Positions 34,053 to 44,070 of a DNA stretch of 64,000 nt are shown piece by piece. Position numbers and translations under genes: made by a program. The stretch comes from Paulinella micropora (lineage: Eukaryota > Cercozoa > Imbricatea > Euglyphida): positions 727,964 through 791,963 of the forward strand of contig BJOX01000060.1 in NCBI GenBank assembly GCA_009731375.1, read 5' to 3'. Within the stretch, counting starts at the first letter, position 1. Every line of letters starts with the position of its first letter. Under the pieces are notes generated by a model. It had not been told where the DNA came from and did not search any database. It was given only the letters and a program-made list of their open reading frames with translations.

Positions 34053-34257
34053 ATTACACCCACCACCGCCAGTCATAGAGACGGAAGACTTGACACCAGA
34101 GTTGAAGAACCGTGTTTTAGACCTATCGCTAAAGAATGAGGAGAAAAAAATTGACCACGAATACGATGAAAGTTGGGATTGCTGTTTGACTAAGCGAAAA
34201 ACGACAGCAGACTTATTAAATACTTATTTTAAATGGGTATCATTATCGCCATTATAA
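34042..34257 (+). CDS. 71-aa PLV protein, unknown (copy B)
   Basis: Identical to the protein at 30,873-31,088, same overlaps. Confidence 0.5.
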   Translation: MLPRLHPPPPVIETEDLTPELKNRVLDLSLKNEEKKIDHEYDESWDCCLTKRKTTADLLNTYFKWVSLSPL

Positions 34258-34379
34258 CCCTTTGTATCGTGAGGCTATCTGAAAAGAACTTACCGTGTGA
34301 GGTTGCTAACACTTATGTCGGAATTTTAACACTATTGATTGGAATATGCCTTCCATCGCCTTCTTCAAGTAAGAAATGA
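34233..34379 (+). CDS. 48-aa small membrane protein (copy B)
   Basis: Identical to 31,064-31,210; two hydrophobic segments. Confidence 0.45.
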   Translation: MGIIIAIITLCIVRLSEKNLPCEVANTYVGILTLLIGICLPSPSSSKK

Positions 34380-34631
34380 ACATTCATACAAATGTATTTT
34401 ATACCACGAAGCATCATTTGAACATATTAAAGGTATGGAGTCATCAAAACTAACACACCAATCACTCATCTGCTTATACACACATTTAAATTTGGTTTCT
34501 ATTCCTTTTTGAATACAATAAAGACAACTTTCATTCTTTTTTTCGCTGACATGTGAATCGAAATCACAGTCGGTCCGAGCAGAAATATTAATTAATAAAA
34601 AGTTTATAAATATAAATATAGAGGGCATCAC
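34365..34631 (-). CDS. 88-aa Cys-rich protein (copy B)
   Basis: Differs from copy A by Asp for Tyr. Same back-to-back position with the plus genes. Confidence 0.35.
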   Translation of the reverse strand: MMPSIFIFINFLLINISARTDCDFDSHVSEKKNESCLYCIQKGIETKFKCVYKQMSDWCVSFDDSIPLICSNDASWYKIHLYECSFLT

Positions 34632-34632
34632 A

Positions 34633-34710
34633 ATGGCAGACTATAAATACCAAAAGATTATTTTTCTGAGTAATGATTTTCCTGGTGGGGTTAATGGTAG
34701 CAAGACATGA
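34633..34710 (+). CDS. 25-aa mini-ORF (copy B)
   Basis: Same ATGA overlap with the following 98-aa gene as in copy A. Confidence 0.35.
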   Translation: MADYKYQKIIFLSNDFPGGVNGSKT

Positions 34711-35003
34711 CAAAAACATTTCAAATGAACTTTACCCCAACCAGAATGAATGTTAATTTTATCCACTATATGAATAATTTAGCAGAGACGAAAACAAAAA
34801 TCATTCATATGGACCGCGTCGGAATTATTGGCACATTCGCCGACAGTAACACCGCAAACATTTCCAATCTTAGCTACAACTTAGGTATTATTAATTCGAC
34901 CGACAGGCAATACACTTTTAAAGTGCTTAAAACGGACAATGGTAATATTGAGACTGAAGCACTGGGCGGAAGAATTGTTATTTGTTTAGAATTTCTTGGC
35001 TGA
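34707..35003 (+). CDS. 98-aa PLV protein, unknown (copy B)
   Basis: Identical to 31,538-31,834; precedes the ATPase. Confidence 0.55.
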   Translation: MTKTFQMNFTPTRMNVNFIHYMNNLAETKTKIIHMDRVGIIGTFADSNTANISNLSYNLGIINSTDRQYTFKVLKTDNGNIETEALGGRIVICLEFLG

Positions 35004-35015
35004 TAAAAATATAGA

Positions 35016-35820
35016 GTGATGGAAAAAATTAATGATATACGAGTTAGGCCAGTTAAGCAAAACGGAGATGGAGACAAGTTGGCTAAAGGATATAAGTTAT
35101 TTGACGAGCCGTATGCCAAAATTTTTCTTCTCGCTCGCAAGAAGAGTGGCAAGACGACCGCACTGTTTGAAATCCTGAAACGAACTACTGACAGAAAGAC
35201 CCGTATGTTATTATTGCCAGCACAATACACAAGACCACATATACAAAGAAATGGTTAAGCACTTCAAGAAAAAGGGAAACCCGATGGCTATATACACATA
35301 TGGCTACAGTGTGATTGATTACGAGTTAGACAAGCTCAATAAGCCAGACGAGGAGCAAGAAGAAGGCGAGATTGTACAGGATGGTAAAGAAGAACCGAAG
35401 CAGAAGTTTCTTTATTTTTGGTAAGGAGGAAGAGAAGAAGCAGGGACAAGCACCTAAACAGAGCAAATACATTACACCAGAAGTCGTGTTCGTGCTAGAT
35501 GATTTGGGTAGCGGGTTGAGAGATAAGTCTGTGAGCGACCTGTTGAAAAAAAGTAGACACTACAAGTCAAAGGTGATTATGAGTTCGCAATACCTAAACG
35601 ACTTACGGCCTGAGGCGATTAAACAATTAGACTACCTTCTTATTTTTCCTGGTCAGAGTGTTGATAAAATTGAACTCGTGTATAAACATTTGGACCTCGG
35701 CTACGACCTTGAATACTTCATTGAAAAATATCACGAGCTACCAAGGAACGGTTTAACTTTTTGTATGTTGATGCGGTGTTGGGCAAACTGAGGCAAAATT
35801 TCAATAAACGATTTTTGTGA
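35016..35820 (+). pseudogene. PLV packaging ATPase, copy B
   Basis: Same P-loop and Walker B segments and the same three frame changes as copy A. The copy B contig continues past the poly-T into the rest of the element, which fixes the gene order. Confidence 0.8.
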
Positions 35821-35858
35821 TTTTTTTTTTTTTTTTTTTTTTTTAGAACTATATATAG

Positions 35859-36164
35859 ATGCCAACATCACCAGTGATTATCAGTAGTCCATCAGGGTAT
35901 AACATCAGCTACAATCCCAGTATGCCACAAGCAGGAGGAAGAAAGAAGAAGGTAAACAAGAAACAAACAGGAGGCAAAATCAACTGGAAAAAAGTCGAAC
36001 AAGCCATATTGGATGCTAATAGTTTATTAGAAAGAATAACTTGGTATCGAGGGGTGCTACTTTTCTTAGCGATGTCGGAGTGCCTTTATGCCGATCGTGT
36101 AGCGAAGGCGGCGGCGAAACAGGGATACGGCAAGCAACGAGGTGGGGCTGTCAAGTTTCATTAG
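35859..36164 (+). CDS. Small basic PLV protein with a GYG..RGG tail
   Basis: ATG right after CTATATATAG. Basic N-terminal third (GGRKKKVNKKQTGGK), a helical middle, and a Gly-rich end (AAAKQGYGKQRGGAVKF). Two compensating indels appear to have altered about 15 residues before YADRVAKAAAKQ. Small basic Gly-ended proteins next to the ATPase are common in PLVs and may be virion core or membrane peptides. Role not established. Confidence 0.5.
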   Translation: MPTSPVIISSPSGYNISYNPSMPQAGGRKKKVNKKQTGGKINWKKVEQAILDANSLLERITWYRGVLLFLAMSECLYADRVAKAAAKQGYGKQRGGAVKFH

Positions 36165-36256
36165 ATATTAAACTAAAACTTTCTATTATTTTTTTTTAAC
36201 TTAATATAAAATGGTTGTAAAAAACAGCGAAAAAAACTTTTAAAAAACAGCCCCCG

Positions 36257-37030
36257 ATGATATACAGAACCAAAGATGGCCTGCCGTATATTAAAGTAAA
36301 AGGCAAACGAGCAAATCTCAACTTTGGAAAGAAAACGAATGACCTTTCAACACTTCAAATTGTTAAACTGTTTTTGAAATATATGGGGAAGACTGCCCCT
36401 ACGAAGCGAAAAACCCGCGAGAAAGTAATTAAGTCTGAATTCAACCGTCTTGAGCACGAAATCCGCAACCAGGTAAACAAACAGCTAGATAAACTCAAAA
36501 TGGAAAAGTATGAGCAAATACACGAGCTAGAAAAGAAAGACAGAGAAACAAAAGAACAACAAAAGAAAATAGAAGAGCGAGAAGCAGAAACGAAAAGAAA
36601 TGAACTAGCACTCATACAAACTGAATCAGCTCAAGCTCAAAGAATGGCTGATATTGACAGAGAAATAAAAACCAAAATGCGATTAACGATACTTTACTTG
36701 AAAGATCAATAGCGATGAATGAAGCGAAAGGTGAATTAAAAAGAATGGAAATAAAAGGAAGGGAAAGAACTGGAAGACAGTATGTTTTGACAGAAGAAGA
36801 ACTCTAAGCATTAGCAGACGAAGTTAAAAGAAGGAGTGATGAAGCAAAACAACGACAGGATGAGTTAAGACAGCAAGCGATTAAAGCAGACAGGCAAGCT
36901 ATGGAAGCGGATGTGAAGACCAAACAAGCACTGATACAAAGAGCAAAAATTCTATTTGCTGGTGGTAATAATAGAAAGATTCATGTCAATAACTTAGCAA
37001 AAAATTTAGGGTGGAAAAACACTGGGAAGT
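36257..37030 (+). pseudogene. PLV coiled-coil protein, broken
   Basis: Starts MIYRTKDGLPYIKVKGKRAN. From residue 55 it is a long Glu/Lys/Gln coiled coil (EKKDRETKEQQKKIEERE). The first frame stops at 36,712, but coding character continues in shifted frames to about 37,030, with an in-frame TAA near 36,806. Probable structural or scaffolding protein. The region is repeated at 41,402-42,088. Confidence 0.55.
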
Positions 37031-37225
37031 AGAAAAGGAAACATAGATGCTGAAGGCAGAACAGCCACAAAATATGTCAAAGAAATAATAAGAGGCAGAG
37101 CTGGCCAACTTAACATAACCGCTGGTATGACATTTGAAGAATTGGAAAATGCTTTAATAGGTCTAACCGCACAGGCGGAACTGGTGCGAAAAAATTTGAA
37201 GACATCATAAAAAATATTAACTAAG

Positions 37226-37360
37226 ATGATGATAAAAAAGCATTTGAAACGAAGTGAATGGAAAGCCGAATCAAAGAAAAAAGAATTAGTAAATACTCTA
37301 ATAAACAAAATGTATGCTGACCCTAACAAAATGAGCAAGAGGGGTTGGGGAGAGGTTTAA
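37226..37360 (+). CDS. 44-aa basic ORF overlapping the protease start
   Basis: MMIKKHLKRSEWKAESKKKE... ends in TAA that overlaps the protease ATG (TAATG at 37,358-37,362). It may be a leader, or the remains of the C-terminus of the upstream coiled-coil protein or the N-terminus of the protease. Repeated in all four copies of the region. Confidence 0.4.
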   Translation: MMIKKHLKRSEWKAESKKKELVNTLINKMYADPNKMSKRGWGEV

Positions 37361-37836
37361 TGACGGACGAAATAGACAACATCATGAAATATAATTGGTA
37401 TTTGAGGACAGTAGCGAGCGATGAAATAAACAAACTGAAACCAGAAAAAAGAAAGAAGTATGTGTTTATTATGAACTTGGATAAGTCTAGTCAACCAGGC
37501 TCACATTGGATTGCTGTTTGGGTTGATCTAATTAAAGACAATTCTATCGAAATCTACGACCCGCTCGCACTGTATAAGCCGACCGACCTATTTCAACACC
37601 AAATGAAACAGCTTATTGAAAAGAGTAAGCAGAGCACATACCTGCTCATGAAGGTTAATCAAGTTAAAAACCAAAGTGATACAACAAATACCTGCGGTTG
37701 GCATAGTATCAGGTTTTTGTTAGAACGAGCGAAAGGAAACCGCTTTAAATTTGCCAGCGGTTGGACAGACTTAAAAGAAAAAGAAGCGGAGGAGTTGAAA
37801 GCCCAGAACGGCTACGGCTTTGACACATTCATCTGA
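37360..37836 (+). CDS. PLV maturation protease (Ulp1/adenain-type cysteine protease)
   Basis: 158 aa from ATG 37,360. The catalytic order His - Asp - Gln - Cys is visible: GSHWIAVWVDL (His), IEIYDPLA (Asp), a Gln-rich stretch (NQVKNQSD), then TNTCGWHSIRFLL (nucleophile Cys). This is the family that cleaves capsid precursors in adenoviruses, virophages and polintons. It lies between the ATPase and the capsid genes, as is usual in these elements. The ORF is intact here and in the copies at 42,651 and 44,940. Confidence 0.85.
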   Translation: MTDEIDNIMKYNWYLRTVASDEINKLKPEKRKKYVFIMNLDKSSQPGSHWIAVWVDLIKDNSIEIYDPLALYKPTDLFQHQMKQLIEKSKQSTYLLMKVNQVKNQSDTTNTCGWHSIRFLLERAKGNRFKFASGWTDLKEKEAEELKAQNGYGFDTFI

Positions 37837-37870
37837 AGTAATTAAAACAAAAATATATTTTTTCTAATAT

Positions 37871-37892
37871 TATATAGTTTTTGAGGTCGTAG
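37871..37892 (+). promoter_or_regulatory. Candidate PLV late promoter before the minor capsid gene
   Basis: TATATAG followed by TTTTTGAGGTCGTAG ends 5 bp before the ATG at 37,898. Nearly the same 15-mer (TTTTTGAGGTTGTAG) lies 7 bp before the ATG at 40,518. Copies of this site occur at about 43,162 and 45,451. Confidence 0.5.
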
Positions 37893-37897
37893 CTGCA

Positions 37898-38764
37898 ATG
37901 GATTATAGGGGAGGCAGGAGCTCTAACATTTACTATGTCAACAGCAAAAATAGGATAAACGGCACGGACAGTGATTTCACTCACTCCATTGATATGAAAT
38001 CGCTAGACAATCCAACACACTGTAAAATACTTTATATTTATGTGCCGAAATCGTATTACTCTGTGACAAGTCCTTACAATACTTTTACTCTGAGTTAAAA
38101 CGGCAACGAGGTACTCATTACGATACCCGAAGGCAACTACACAATGAACAAACTGGCCGAGGTGCTAACCGCAGAAAGCCCCAATGACTACACATACACA
38201 ATAACAAGCAGCAACACAAACACCGAACCCGAAGATGGTAAGTTATTGTTTACCGTAGCGAACAATCCCATTAACATTCAACCGCGATTTGTATTTGATG
38301 ACGAAACTCGTATTCACGAAATTATGGGGTTTGAGCGGTCCTCTACTTATTTCTTTGCTAATAATAACCTAAGGTTGCCAAATGTCATAATATTGACGGG
38401 CGAAAAAACATATTTCTTTGCTAATAATAACCTAAGGTTGCCAAATGTCATAATATTGACGGGCGAAAAAACATTGTATCTTCAATCGGATTTAGTCGGC
38501 GAAGGTGATAATCACGTATTACAGGAAATATACACGGCTAATGAAATCCCGTTTGGCTCTGTTATCTACGACGGAAGCGGGTCGGAGTATGGCAAACGGC
38601 TATCTACGAGTTCAAGCAATGTGTATCGGTTTTACTTGACTGACGAAAACGACCAACCCATTAACCTCAGCTGGCTCGGCATTGTTATGACTTTGTTGAT
38701 TTACAGGGAAACGAATTATTTTAATTTATTTACATCATTTTTCAATTTGTTAAAAAACCGTTAA
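37898..38764 (+). pseudogene. PLV minor capsid (penton-like) protein with internal duplication
   Basis: N-terminus MDYRGGRSSNIYYVNSKNR followed by DSDFTHSIDM, the opening strand pattern of PLV and virophage minor capsid (single jelly-roll penton) proteins. An in-frame TAA at 38,096 interrupts it, after which the same frame continues (NGNEVLITIPEGNY). A 63-bp segment (38,348-38,410) is directly duplicated at 38,411-38,473, adding 21 residues in frame. The last 25 residues look out of frame. Identity is inferred from position between protease and MCP and from the N-terminal pattern. Confidence 0.65.
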
Positions 38765-38839
38765 TTAATTTTAATTTTAGAATTATTTATTTTTTTCTCG
38801 TATTACAATATAGGACAACCAAAAAAGAAGAAAAACAAA

Positions 38840-40404
38840 ATGCCCACGTCACACGGAGGCGAACTGGATTTCAGCAGGACTGACTACATCAGTGCTTCTT
38901 ATCGTTTGAATAAGCTTACCCCTCGTGAGGGTGCTATTAATGTCACTGTAACTACAGCAGGAGGGCAGGAAAGCAACTTTGACCTTATCAGCCGTCCGTT
39001 TAACTTGGCTCGCTCTGTTTTGAGTTTTACTTATGCTCCAGAGGCGAAGGCTGGAAACTACAATAAATGCTTTATGGACTGCTTAGCCCCGATTAGGCAG
39101 ATTCAATTGATTACAAGAGGTGGTGTTTATTTGTGCGACATTAATGAAGTCGGAAATATCACTAAGATGATTTGGAAACCCGAAACCTCGCTTAATGATT
39201 TCCTAGCTTTGGAAAACCACGACAATGGAACTGGAGCTGGTTGTATGCTTCAGAAGAACAATACAACAAGCGGGGCGAGTTTTACTAACACCGCCGCGAC
39301 CGAAAGAAAAGTTAGCTTGCTTGATGCTATCAATACTAAAGCAGACGGTACGGGTTTGACCGCTGTTGGTGCTACAAATGCTGGTGATGTATCGGCGGCG
39401 ATTACTACTCGTATTACTGAAGTTATGTCGTCATACCAAGCTAAGATGCGGGCTTACTTAACTCAACCAGCAACCAATGCTCGCAGACACGATGATACTT
39501 TAATCTCCGTAGGAACTGGTACTCTTAGTGTTGTTAATGTCGCACACAATGAGGCTAAGTATTTTTCTGGAGGCTCTCTTAATAATGCCAGCCCGAGTGT
39601 TAATGTTAAGATTAATCTTGGAATGCTTTACAATACTATTTTTGCTCTGGATAAAAGTATTATGTATCCAGAAATTTTGACTATGCGGATTGTTTGGCAA
39701 ATGTCACCCAAAATCTTTTATTACAACGATGAGTTGCTTTCTACTGGTGGTACTGTCGCACCAGCTGATTAAAATGTTTCTGTTACTAATCTCAGCCTTT
39801 TCTTAGCTGTTGAAACTAACCCCGATGTCATTCAATCAATTCAACAGACGATTATGAGCCCCGAAGGTATGAGCTTCAACATTGATTATTCTTATTTGTA
39901 TAAAAACACTGTCGGCACAGCTTCGCAGTCTCAAAATGTCATCCTTAGATTTGACAGAGGTCACGGACGACGACTTAAGAAATTTATCATTCCGTATTTA
40001 ATGAAGTTGAAAATAAGAACACTGCTTATGACAATAGTAACCTGCTTGGTTCTAAGGTACAAACTTTTTATACCACACTAGACGGGGCACGACAGCAGGA
40101 ATTCAATGTTGATTGTCAAACTGGAAAACTAGAAGACTATATGTATCTTAAGCCGAAGTTGGAAGGCTCTGCTTTGATGAATAGCAATGTTTATCAATAC
40201 AGCTGGGTTTGGTGTGACAGCTTTGACAATACTCGCCCTCTGTGGAGCAAGGACCAAAATGAAATCAGTGGAATAAGTCTACTAGAAACTGAGCGACGAT
40301 GGGAGTTTATCGGAAACACTGCCAATATTAAGTCTAATCATTACACATTTGTTGTCACTCACCAAGAAGTAACCGTCAGGAACGGCACCATTACTAGAAC
40401 CTAA
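38840..40404 (+). pseudogene. PLV major capsid protein (probable double jelly-roll)
   Basis: About 520 codons. The first 310 are intact: MPTSHGGELDFSRTDYIS, then FDLISRPFNLARSVLSFTY and CFMDCLAPIRQIQLITRGG. A TAA at 39,770-39,772 breaks the frame, which then continues (NVSVTNLSLFLAVETN). A later indel near 39,975 moves it to the final frame ending QEVTVRNGTITRT. Size, strand-rich composition and position after the minor capsid gene fit a double jelly-roll MCP. I have no fold evidence from the sequence alone. Confidence 0.7.
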
Positions 40405-40495
40405 TGAACCTTCGCCAAAAAACAAAAGCAAAAAAATTAATTAAAAAAATTTAGATTTATTTTTTTATTACAATATACGAAGCTTACACAAAACA

Positions 40496-40510
40496 TTTTT
40501 GAGGTTGTAG
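40496..40510 (+). promoter_or_regulatory. Candidate PLV late promoter, second occurrence
   Basis: TTTTTGAGGTTGTAG, 7 bp before ATG 40,518; one difference from the site at 37,878-37,892. An AATATA lies 20 bp further upstream. Confidence 0.5.
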
Positions 40511-40517
40511 GCCTACT

Positions 40518-41391
40518 ATGACCACTCACCAACGAAACTTAATAGCACAAAATCCGAAAGGAGACTTCATCAATGTCAAGGTCGGCTACGATGGCAACAT
40601 TGAAACCAATAGTATGAAAACAGCTTTCGGAGAAGCATTGGTCGGCCAATTAACACCAGTCCTACAAGAGATTTTCCCCTACACAGTTAATACACGGATA
40701 TGGACATTAACTCAAACTGATTCGTCCGTTTCATTTAATGCGAATATGGCCGAACTAAAAACAGAAACAAAAAATACCGCGAATGCTGTATTGACGAGTA
40801 AAAAAAGAATTAAATACATAACTGGTATGGGAGTTCTAACACGATTTACTGCTTTATGGACTACTGATGAAACGAAAGATTACTATTCATATATCGGCAT
40901 AGGTGAAAGTGATTTTACTAATGGCTTCTATTTTTACAAAATAAGAGCGACTGGTATGAATATCGCCAGTGTTAAAGGAGGGATACCGACACTTATTCCC
41001 CAAGCGACCTGGGATGACCCGTGTGATGGGACCAAAGATATGCCCGCCTTAGACTGGACCAAAGGTAATGTATTCCAGATTAAATTTCAATATTTAGGAT
41101 TTGGTGCTATAAGGTTCTACATTGAGAATCCGACCACAGGAGAATTTCAGCTGGTTCATACAATAAAATATGCGAATGCGAATGTGGGTGTTAGTCTTTC
41201 AAATACAACCCTACCTTTTTCGGCTTGTATAAGAAATTATGCGGGTGGTAATGCTATTCAAACATTAAAAACTGCTAGTTGTAGTATGTTTATTGAGGGC
41301 ACTAACACTATTAATTCAAGCATATCAAATGAAGCGGAAGGAAGTGAGCCAGCGAGCACAACGGAAAGTCCTATTATTAGCATAAAAAAAA
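40518..41391 (+). CDS. Putative PLV virion or receptor-binding protein, 3' end in a gap
   Basis: About 290 intact codons (MTTHQRNLIAQNPKGDFINV ... PIISIKK) running into the 10-N gap. The core (ALWTTDETKDYYSYIGIG, FQYLGFGAIRFYIE, FSACIRNYAGGNAIQ) has the alternating strands and aromatic/Gly pattern of a concanavalin-like or carbohydrate-binding beta sandwich. The early segment GQLTPVLQEIFPY may be a conserved virion anchor. Role inferred from position after the MCP; family not named. Confidence 0.5.
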
Positions 41392-41401
41392 NNNNNNNNN
41401 N

Positions 41402-42455
41402 CTTTCAACACTTCAAATTGTTAAACTGTTTTTGAAATATATGGGGAAGACTGCCCCTACGAAGCGAAAAACCCGCGAGAAAGTAATTAAGTCTGAATTC
41501 AACCGTCTTGAGCACGAAATCCGCAACCAGGTAAACAAACAGCTAGATAAACTCAAAATGGAAAAGTATGAGCAAATACACGAGCTAGAAAAGAAAGACA
41601 GAGAAACAAAAGAACAACAAAAGAAAATAGAAGAGCGAGAAGCAGAAACGAAAAGAAATGAACTAGCACTCATACAAACTGAATCAGCTCAAGCTCAAAG
41701 AATGGCTGATATTGACAGAGAAATAAAAACCAAAATGCGATTAACGATACTTTACTTGAAAGATCAATAGCGATGAATGAAGCGAAAGGTGAATTAAAAA
41801 GAATGGAAATAAAAGGAAGGGAAAGAACTGGAAGACAGTATGTTTTGACAGAAGAAGAACTCTAAGCATTAGCAGACGAAGTTAAAAGAAGGAGTGATGA
41901 AGCAAAACAACGACAGGATGAGTTAAGACAGCAAGCGATTAAAGCAGACAGGCAAGCTATGGAAGCGGATGTGAAGACCAAACAAGCACTGATACAAAGA
42001 GCAAAAATTCTATTTGCTGGTGGTAATAATAGAAAGATTCATGTCAATAACTTAGCAAAAAATTTAGGGTGGAAAAACACTGGGAAGTAGAAAAGGAAAC
42101 ATAGATGCTGAAGGCAGAACAGCCACAAAATATGTCAAAGAAATAATAAGAGGCAGAGCTGGCCAACTTAACATAACCGCTGGTATGACATTTGAAGAAT
42201 TGGAAAATGCTTTAATAGGTCTAACCGCACAGGCGGAACTGGTGCGAAAAAATTTGAAGACATCATAAAAAATATTAACTAAGATGATGATAAAAAAGCA
42301 TTTGAAACGAAGTGAATGGAAAGCCGAATCAAAGAAAAAAGAATTAGTAAATACTCTAATAAACAAAATGTATGCTGACCCTAACAAAATGAGCAAGAGG
42401 GGTTGGGGAGAGGTTTAATGACGGACGAAATAGACAACATCATGAAATATAATTG
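41402..42455 (+). repeat. Re-occurring PLV segment (coiled coil to protease start), copy C
   Basis: Matches 36,344-37,397 at an offset of 5,058 bp, with no difference noticed. It contains the coiled-coil ORF (41,432-41,770), its shifted continuation, the 44-aa ORF and the first codons of the protease, then ends in a 10-N gap. Confidence 0.9.
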
Positions 42456-42465
42456 NNNNNNNNNN

Positions 42466-43285
42466 GCGGAACTGGTGCGAAAAAATTGGAAGACATCGTA
42501 AAAAATATTAACTAAGATGATGATAAAAAAGCATTTGAAACGAAGTGAATGGAAAGCCGAATCAAAGAAAAAAGAATTAGTAAATACTCTAATAAACAAA
42601 ATGTATGCTGACCCTAACAAAATGAGCAAGAGGGGTTGGGGAGAGGTTTAATGACGGACGAAATAGACAACATCATGAAATATAATTGGTATTTGGGGAC
42701 AGTAGCGAGCGATGAAATAAACAAACTGAAACCAGACAAAAGAAAGAAGTATGTGTTTATTATGAACTTGGATAAGTCTAGTCAACCAGGCTCACATTGG
42801 ATTGCTGTTTGGGTTGATCTAATTAAAGACAATTCTATCGAAATCTACGACCCGCTCGCACTGTATAAGCCGACCGACCTATTTCAACACCAAATGAAAC
42901 AGCTTATTGAAAAGAGTAAGCAGAGCACATACCTGCTCATGAAGGTTAATCAAGTTAAAAACCAAAGTGATACAACAAATACCTGCGGTTGGCATAGTAT
43001 CAGGTTTTTGTTAGAACGAGCGAAAGGAAACCGCTTTAAATTTGCCAGCGGTTGGACAGACTTAAAAGAAAAAGAAGCGGAGGAGTTGAAAGCCCAGAAC
43101 GGCTACGGCTTTGACACATTCATCTGAAGTAATTAAAACAAAAATATATTTTTTCTAATATTATATAGTTTTTGAGGTCGTAGCTGCAATGGATTATAGG
43201 GGAGGCAGGAGCTCTAACATTTACTATGTCAACAGCAAAAATAGGATAAACGGCACGGACAGTGATTTCACTCACTCCATTGATA
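42466..43285 (+). repeat. Re-occurring PLV segment (protease to minor capsid start), copy D
   Basis: Matches about 37,175-37,994 but with several substitutions (TTGG for TTTG before GAAGACATC; Gly for Arg and Asp for Glu in the protease). It contains a complete intact protease ORF at 42,651-43,127, the promoter-like motif, and the first 32 codons of the minor capsid gene before the gap. Confidence 0.9.
42651..43127 (+). CDS. PLV Ulp1/adenain-type protease, variant copy D
   Basis: Intact and catalytically complete (GSHW, YDP, TCGWH). Differs from the other copies at YLGTVASD and LKPDKRKK, so this is a distinct allele or element, not a simple duplicate. Confidence 0.8.
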   Translation: MTDEIDNIMKYNWYLGTVASDEINKLKPDKRKKYVFIMNLDKSSQPGSHWIAVWVDLIKDNSIEIYDPLALYKPTDLFQHQMKQLIEKSKQSTYLLMKVNQVKNQSDTTNTCGWHSIRFLLERAKGNRFKFASGWTDLKEKEAEELKAQNGYGFDTFI

Positions 43286-43393
43286 NNNNNNNNNNGAAAG
43301 TTGTTGGAACTTCTCGCACAGTCTCGTAAGGGTGGATATAGTAGGGTGTATATAGTAGGGAGTATAAAAAAAAAATTAAATAATTAATATAGG

Positions 43394-44064
43394 ATGAGTG
43401 AATGGATAATCTTCGTTAAAGCTTACTCTGTCAAACACAATATAAGCTAAAAGGAGGCATTGAAAAAAGCGAGCAAAGAATATAAGAAACAAAAGGGAGG
43501 CAGTGCGGAGTTGTCTTAGGATGTCTATTTGTCTTCGACAGAGAGAAAGGGTGCTGACGGTTGGAAGCCAGTCGCGAGCCAAGAAAAATCAACCGTATAT
43601 GAAAAAGATGGTAAGGCGATTGTAGCATTTAGAGGAAGTGCGGATAAGCGAGACTTACTCACAGATGTCGCATTGGTAAAGGGAGTATTAAAAAGAACCC
43701 CGAGATATAAAGAAGAGCAGAAGCTGGTTAATGAAGTCATAAAGAAATATGGTAAGGATAATGTAGAGCTGACGGGTCATAGCCTTGGAGGGACGATTGC
43801 AAAAGACTTAAGCTCCAGATGGGGTTGAGGGCTACAACATACAATAAAGGCAGTAGCACAAGGGACCTAATTGAAGGAGTAATTGACAGAGTAGCTATAA
43901 AGGTAAACCCAAAAGGGAAGAGGGCGAAGACTGCGAAGCTGACCACGAACTATCGGACCGCATTTGACCCCGTATCATTGTTAGGGGCTACGGCTGTAAA
44001 TACTAAGCTAGTGAAGCCAAAAAAGGGAATTCATACAATTAGGAGCTTTAAAGGGAAAGGTTAA
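43394..44064 (+). pseudogene. PLV class 3 lipase (alpha/beta hydrolase)
   Basis: Starts MSEWIIFVKAYSVKHNIS right after TTAATATAGG. The N-terminal segment (W..FVKAYS..HNIS.KEALKKASKEYKKQKGG) is a short helical motif often seen at the start of giant-virus and PLV virion proteins. Two in-frame stops interrupt it (43,448 and 43,517). The hydrolase part follows: KAIVAFRGSADKRD (oxyanion region of lipase_3) and NVELTGHSLGGTIAKDL, the GHSLGG nucleophile elbow. A frame change near 43,825 leads to the C-terminal part. Lipases of this type occur in virophages and PLVs, with a proposed role in membrane breach. Confidence 0.75.
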
Positions 44065-44070
44065 AAAAAA

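Noticed and set aside
37006-37338. Minus-strand hydrophobic ORF of 110 aa in the PLV, also at 42,064, 42,381 and 44,061
   Set aside because: It is the antisense of the coiled-coil/44-aa coding region, its copies follow that repeat, and some cross N gaps.
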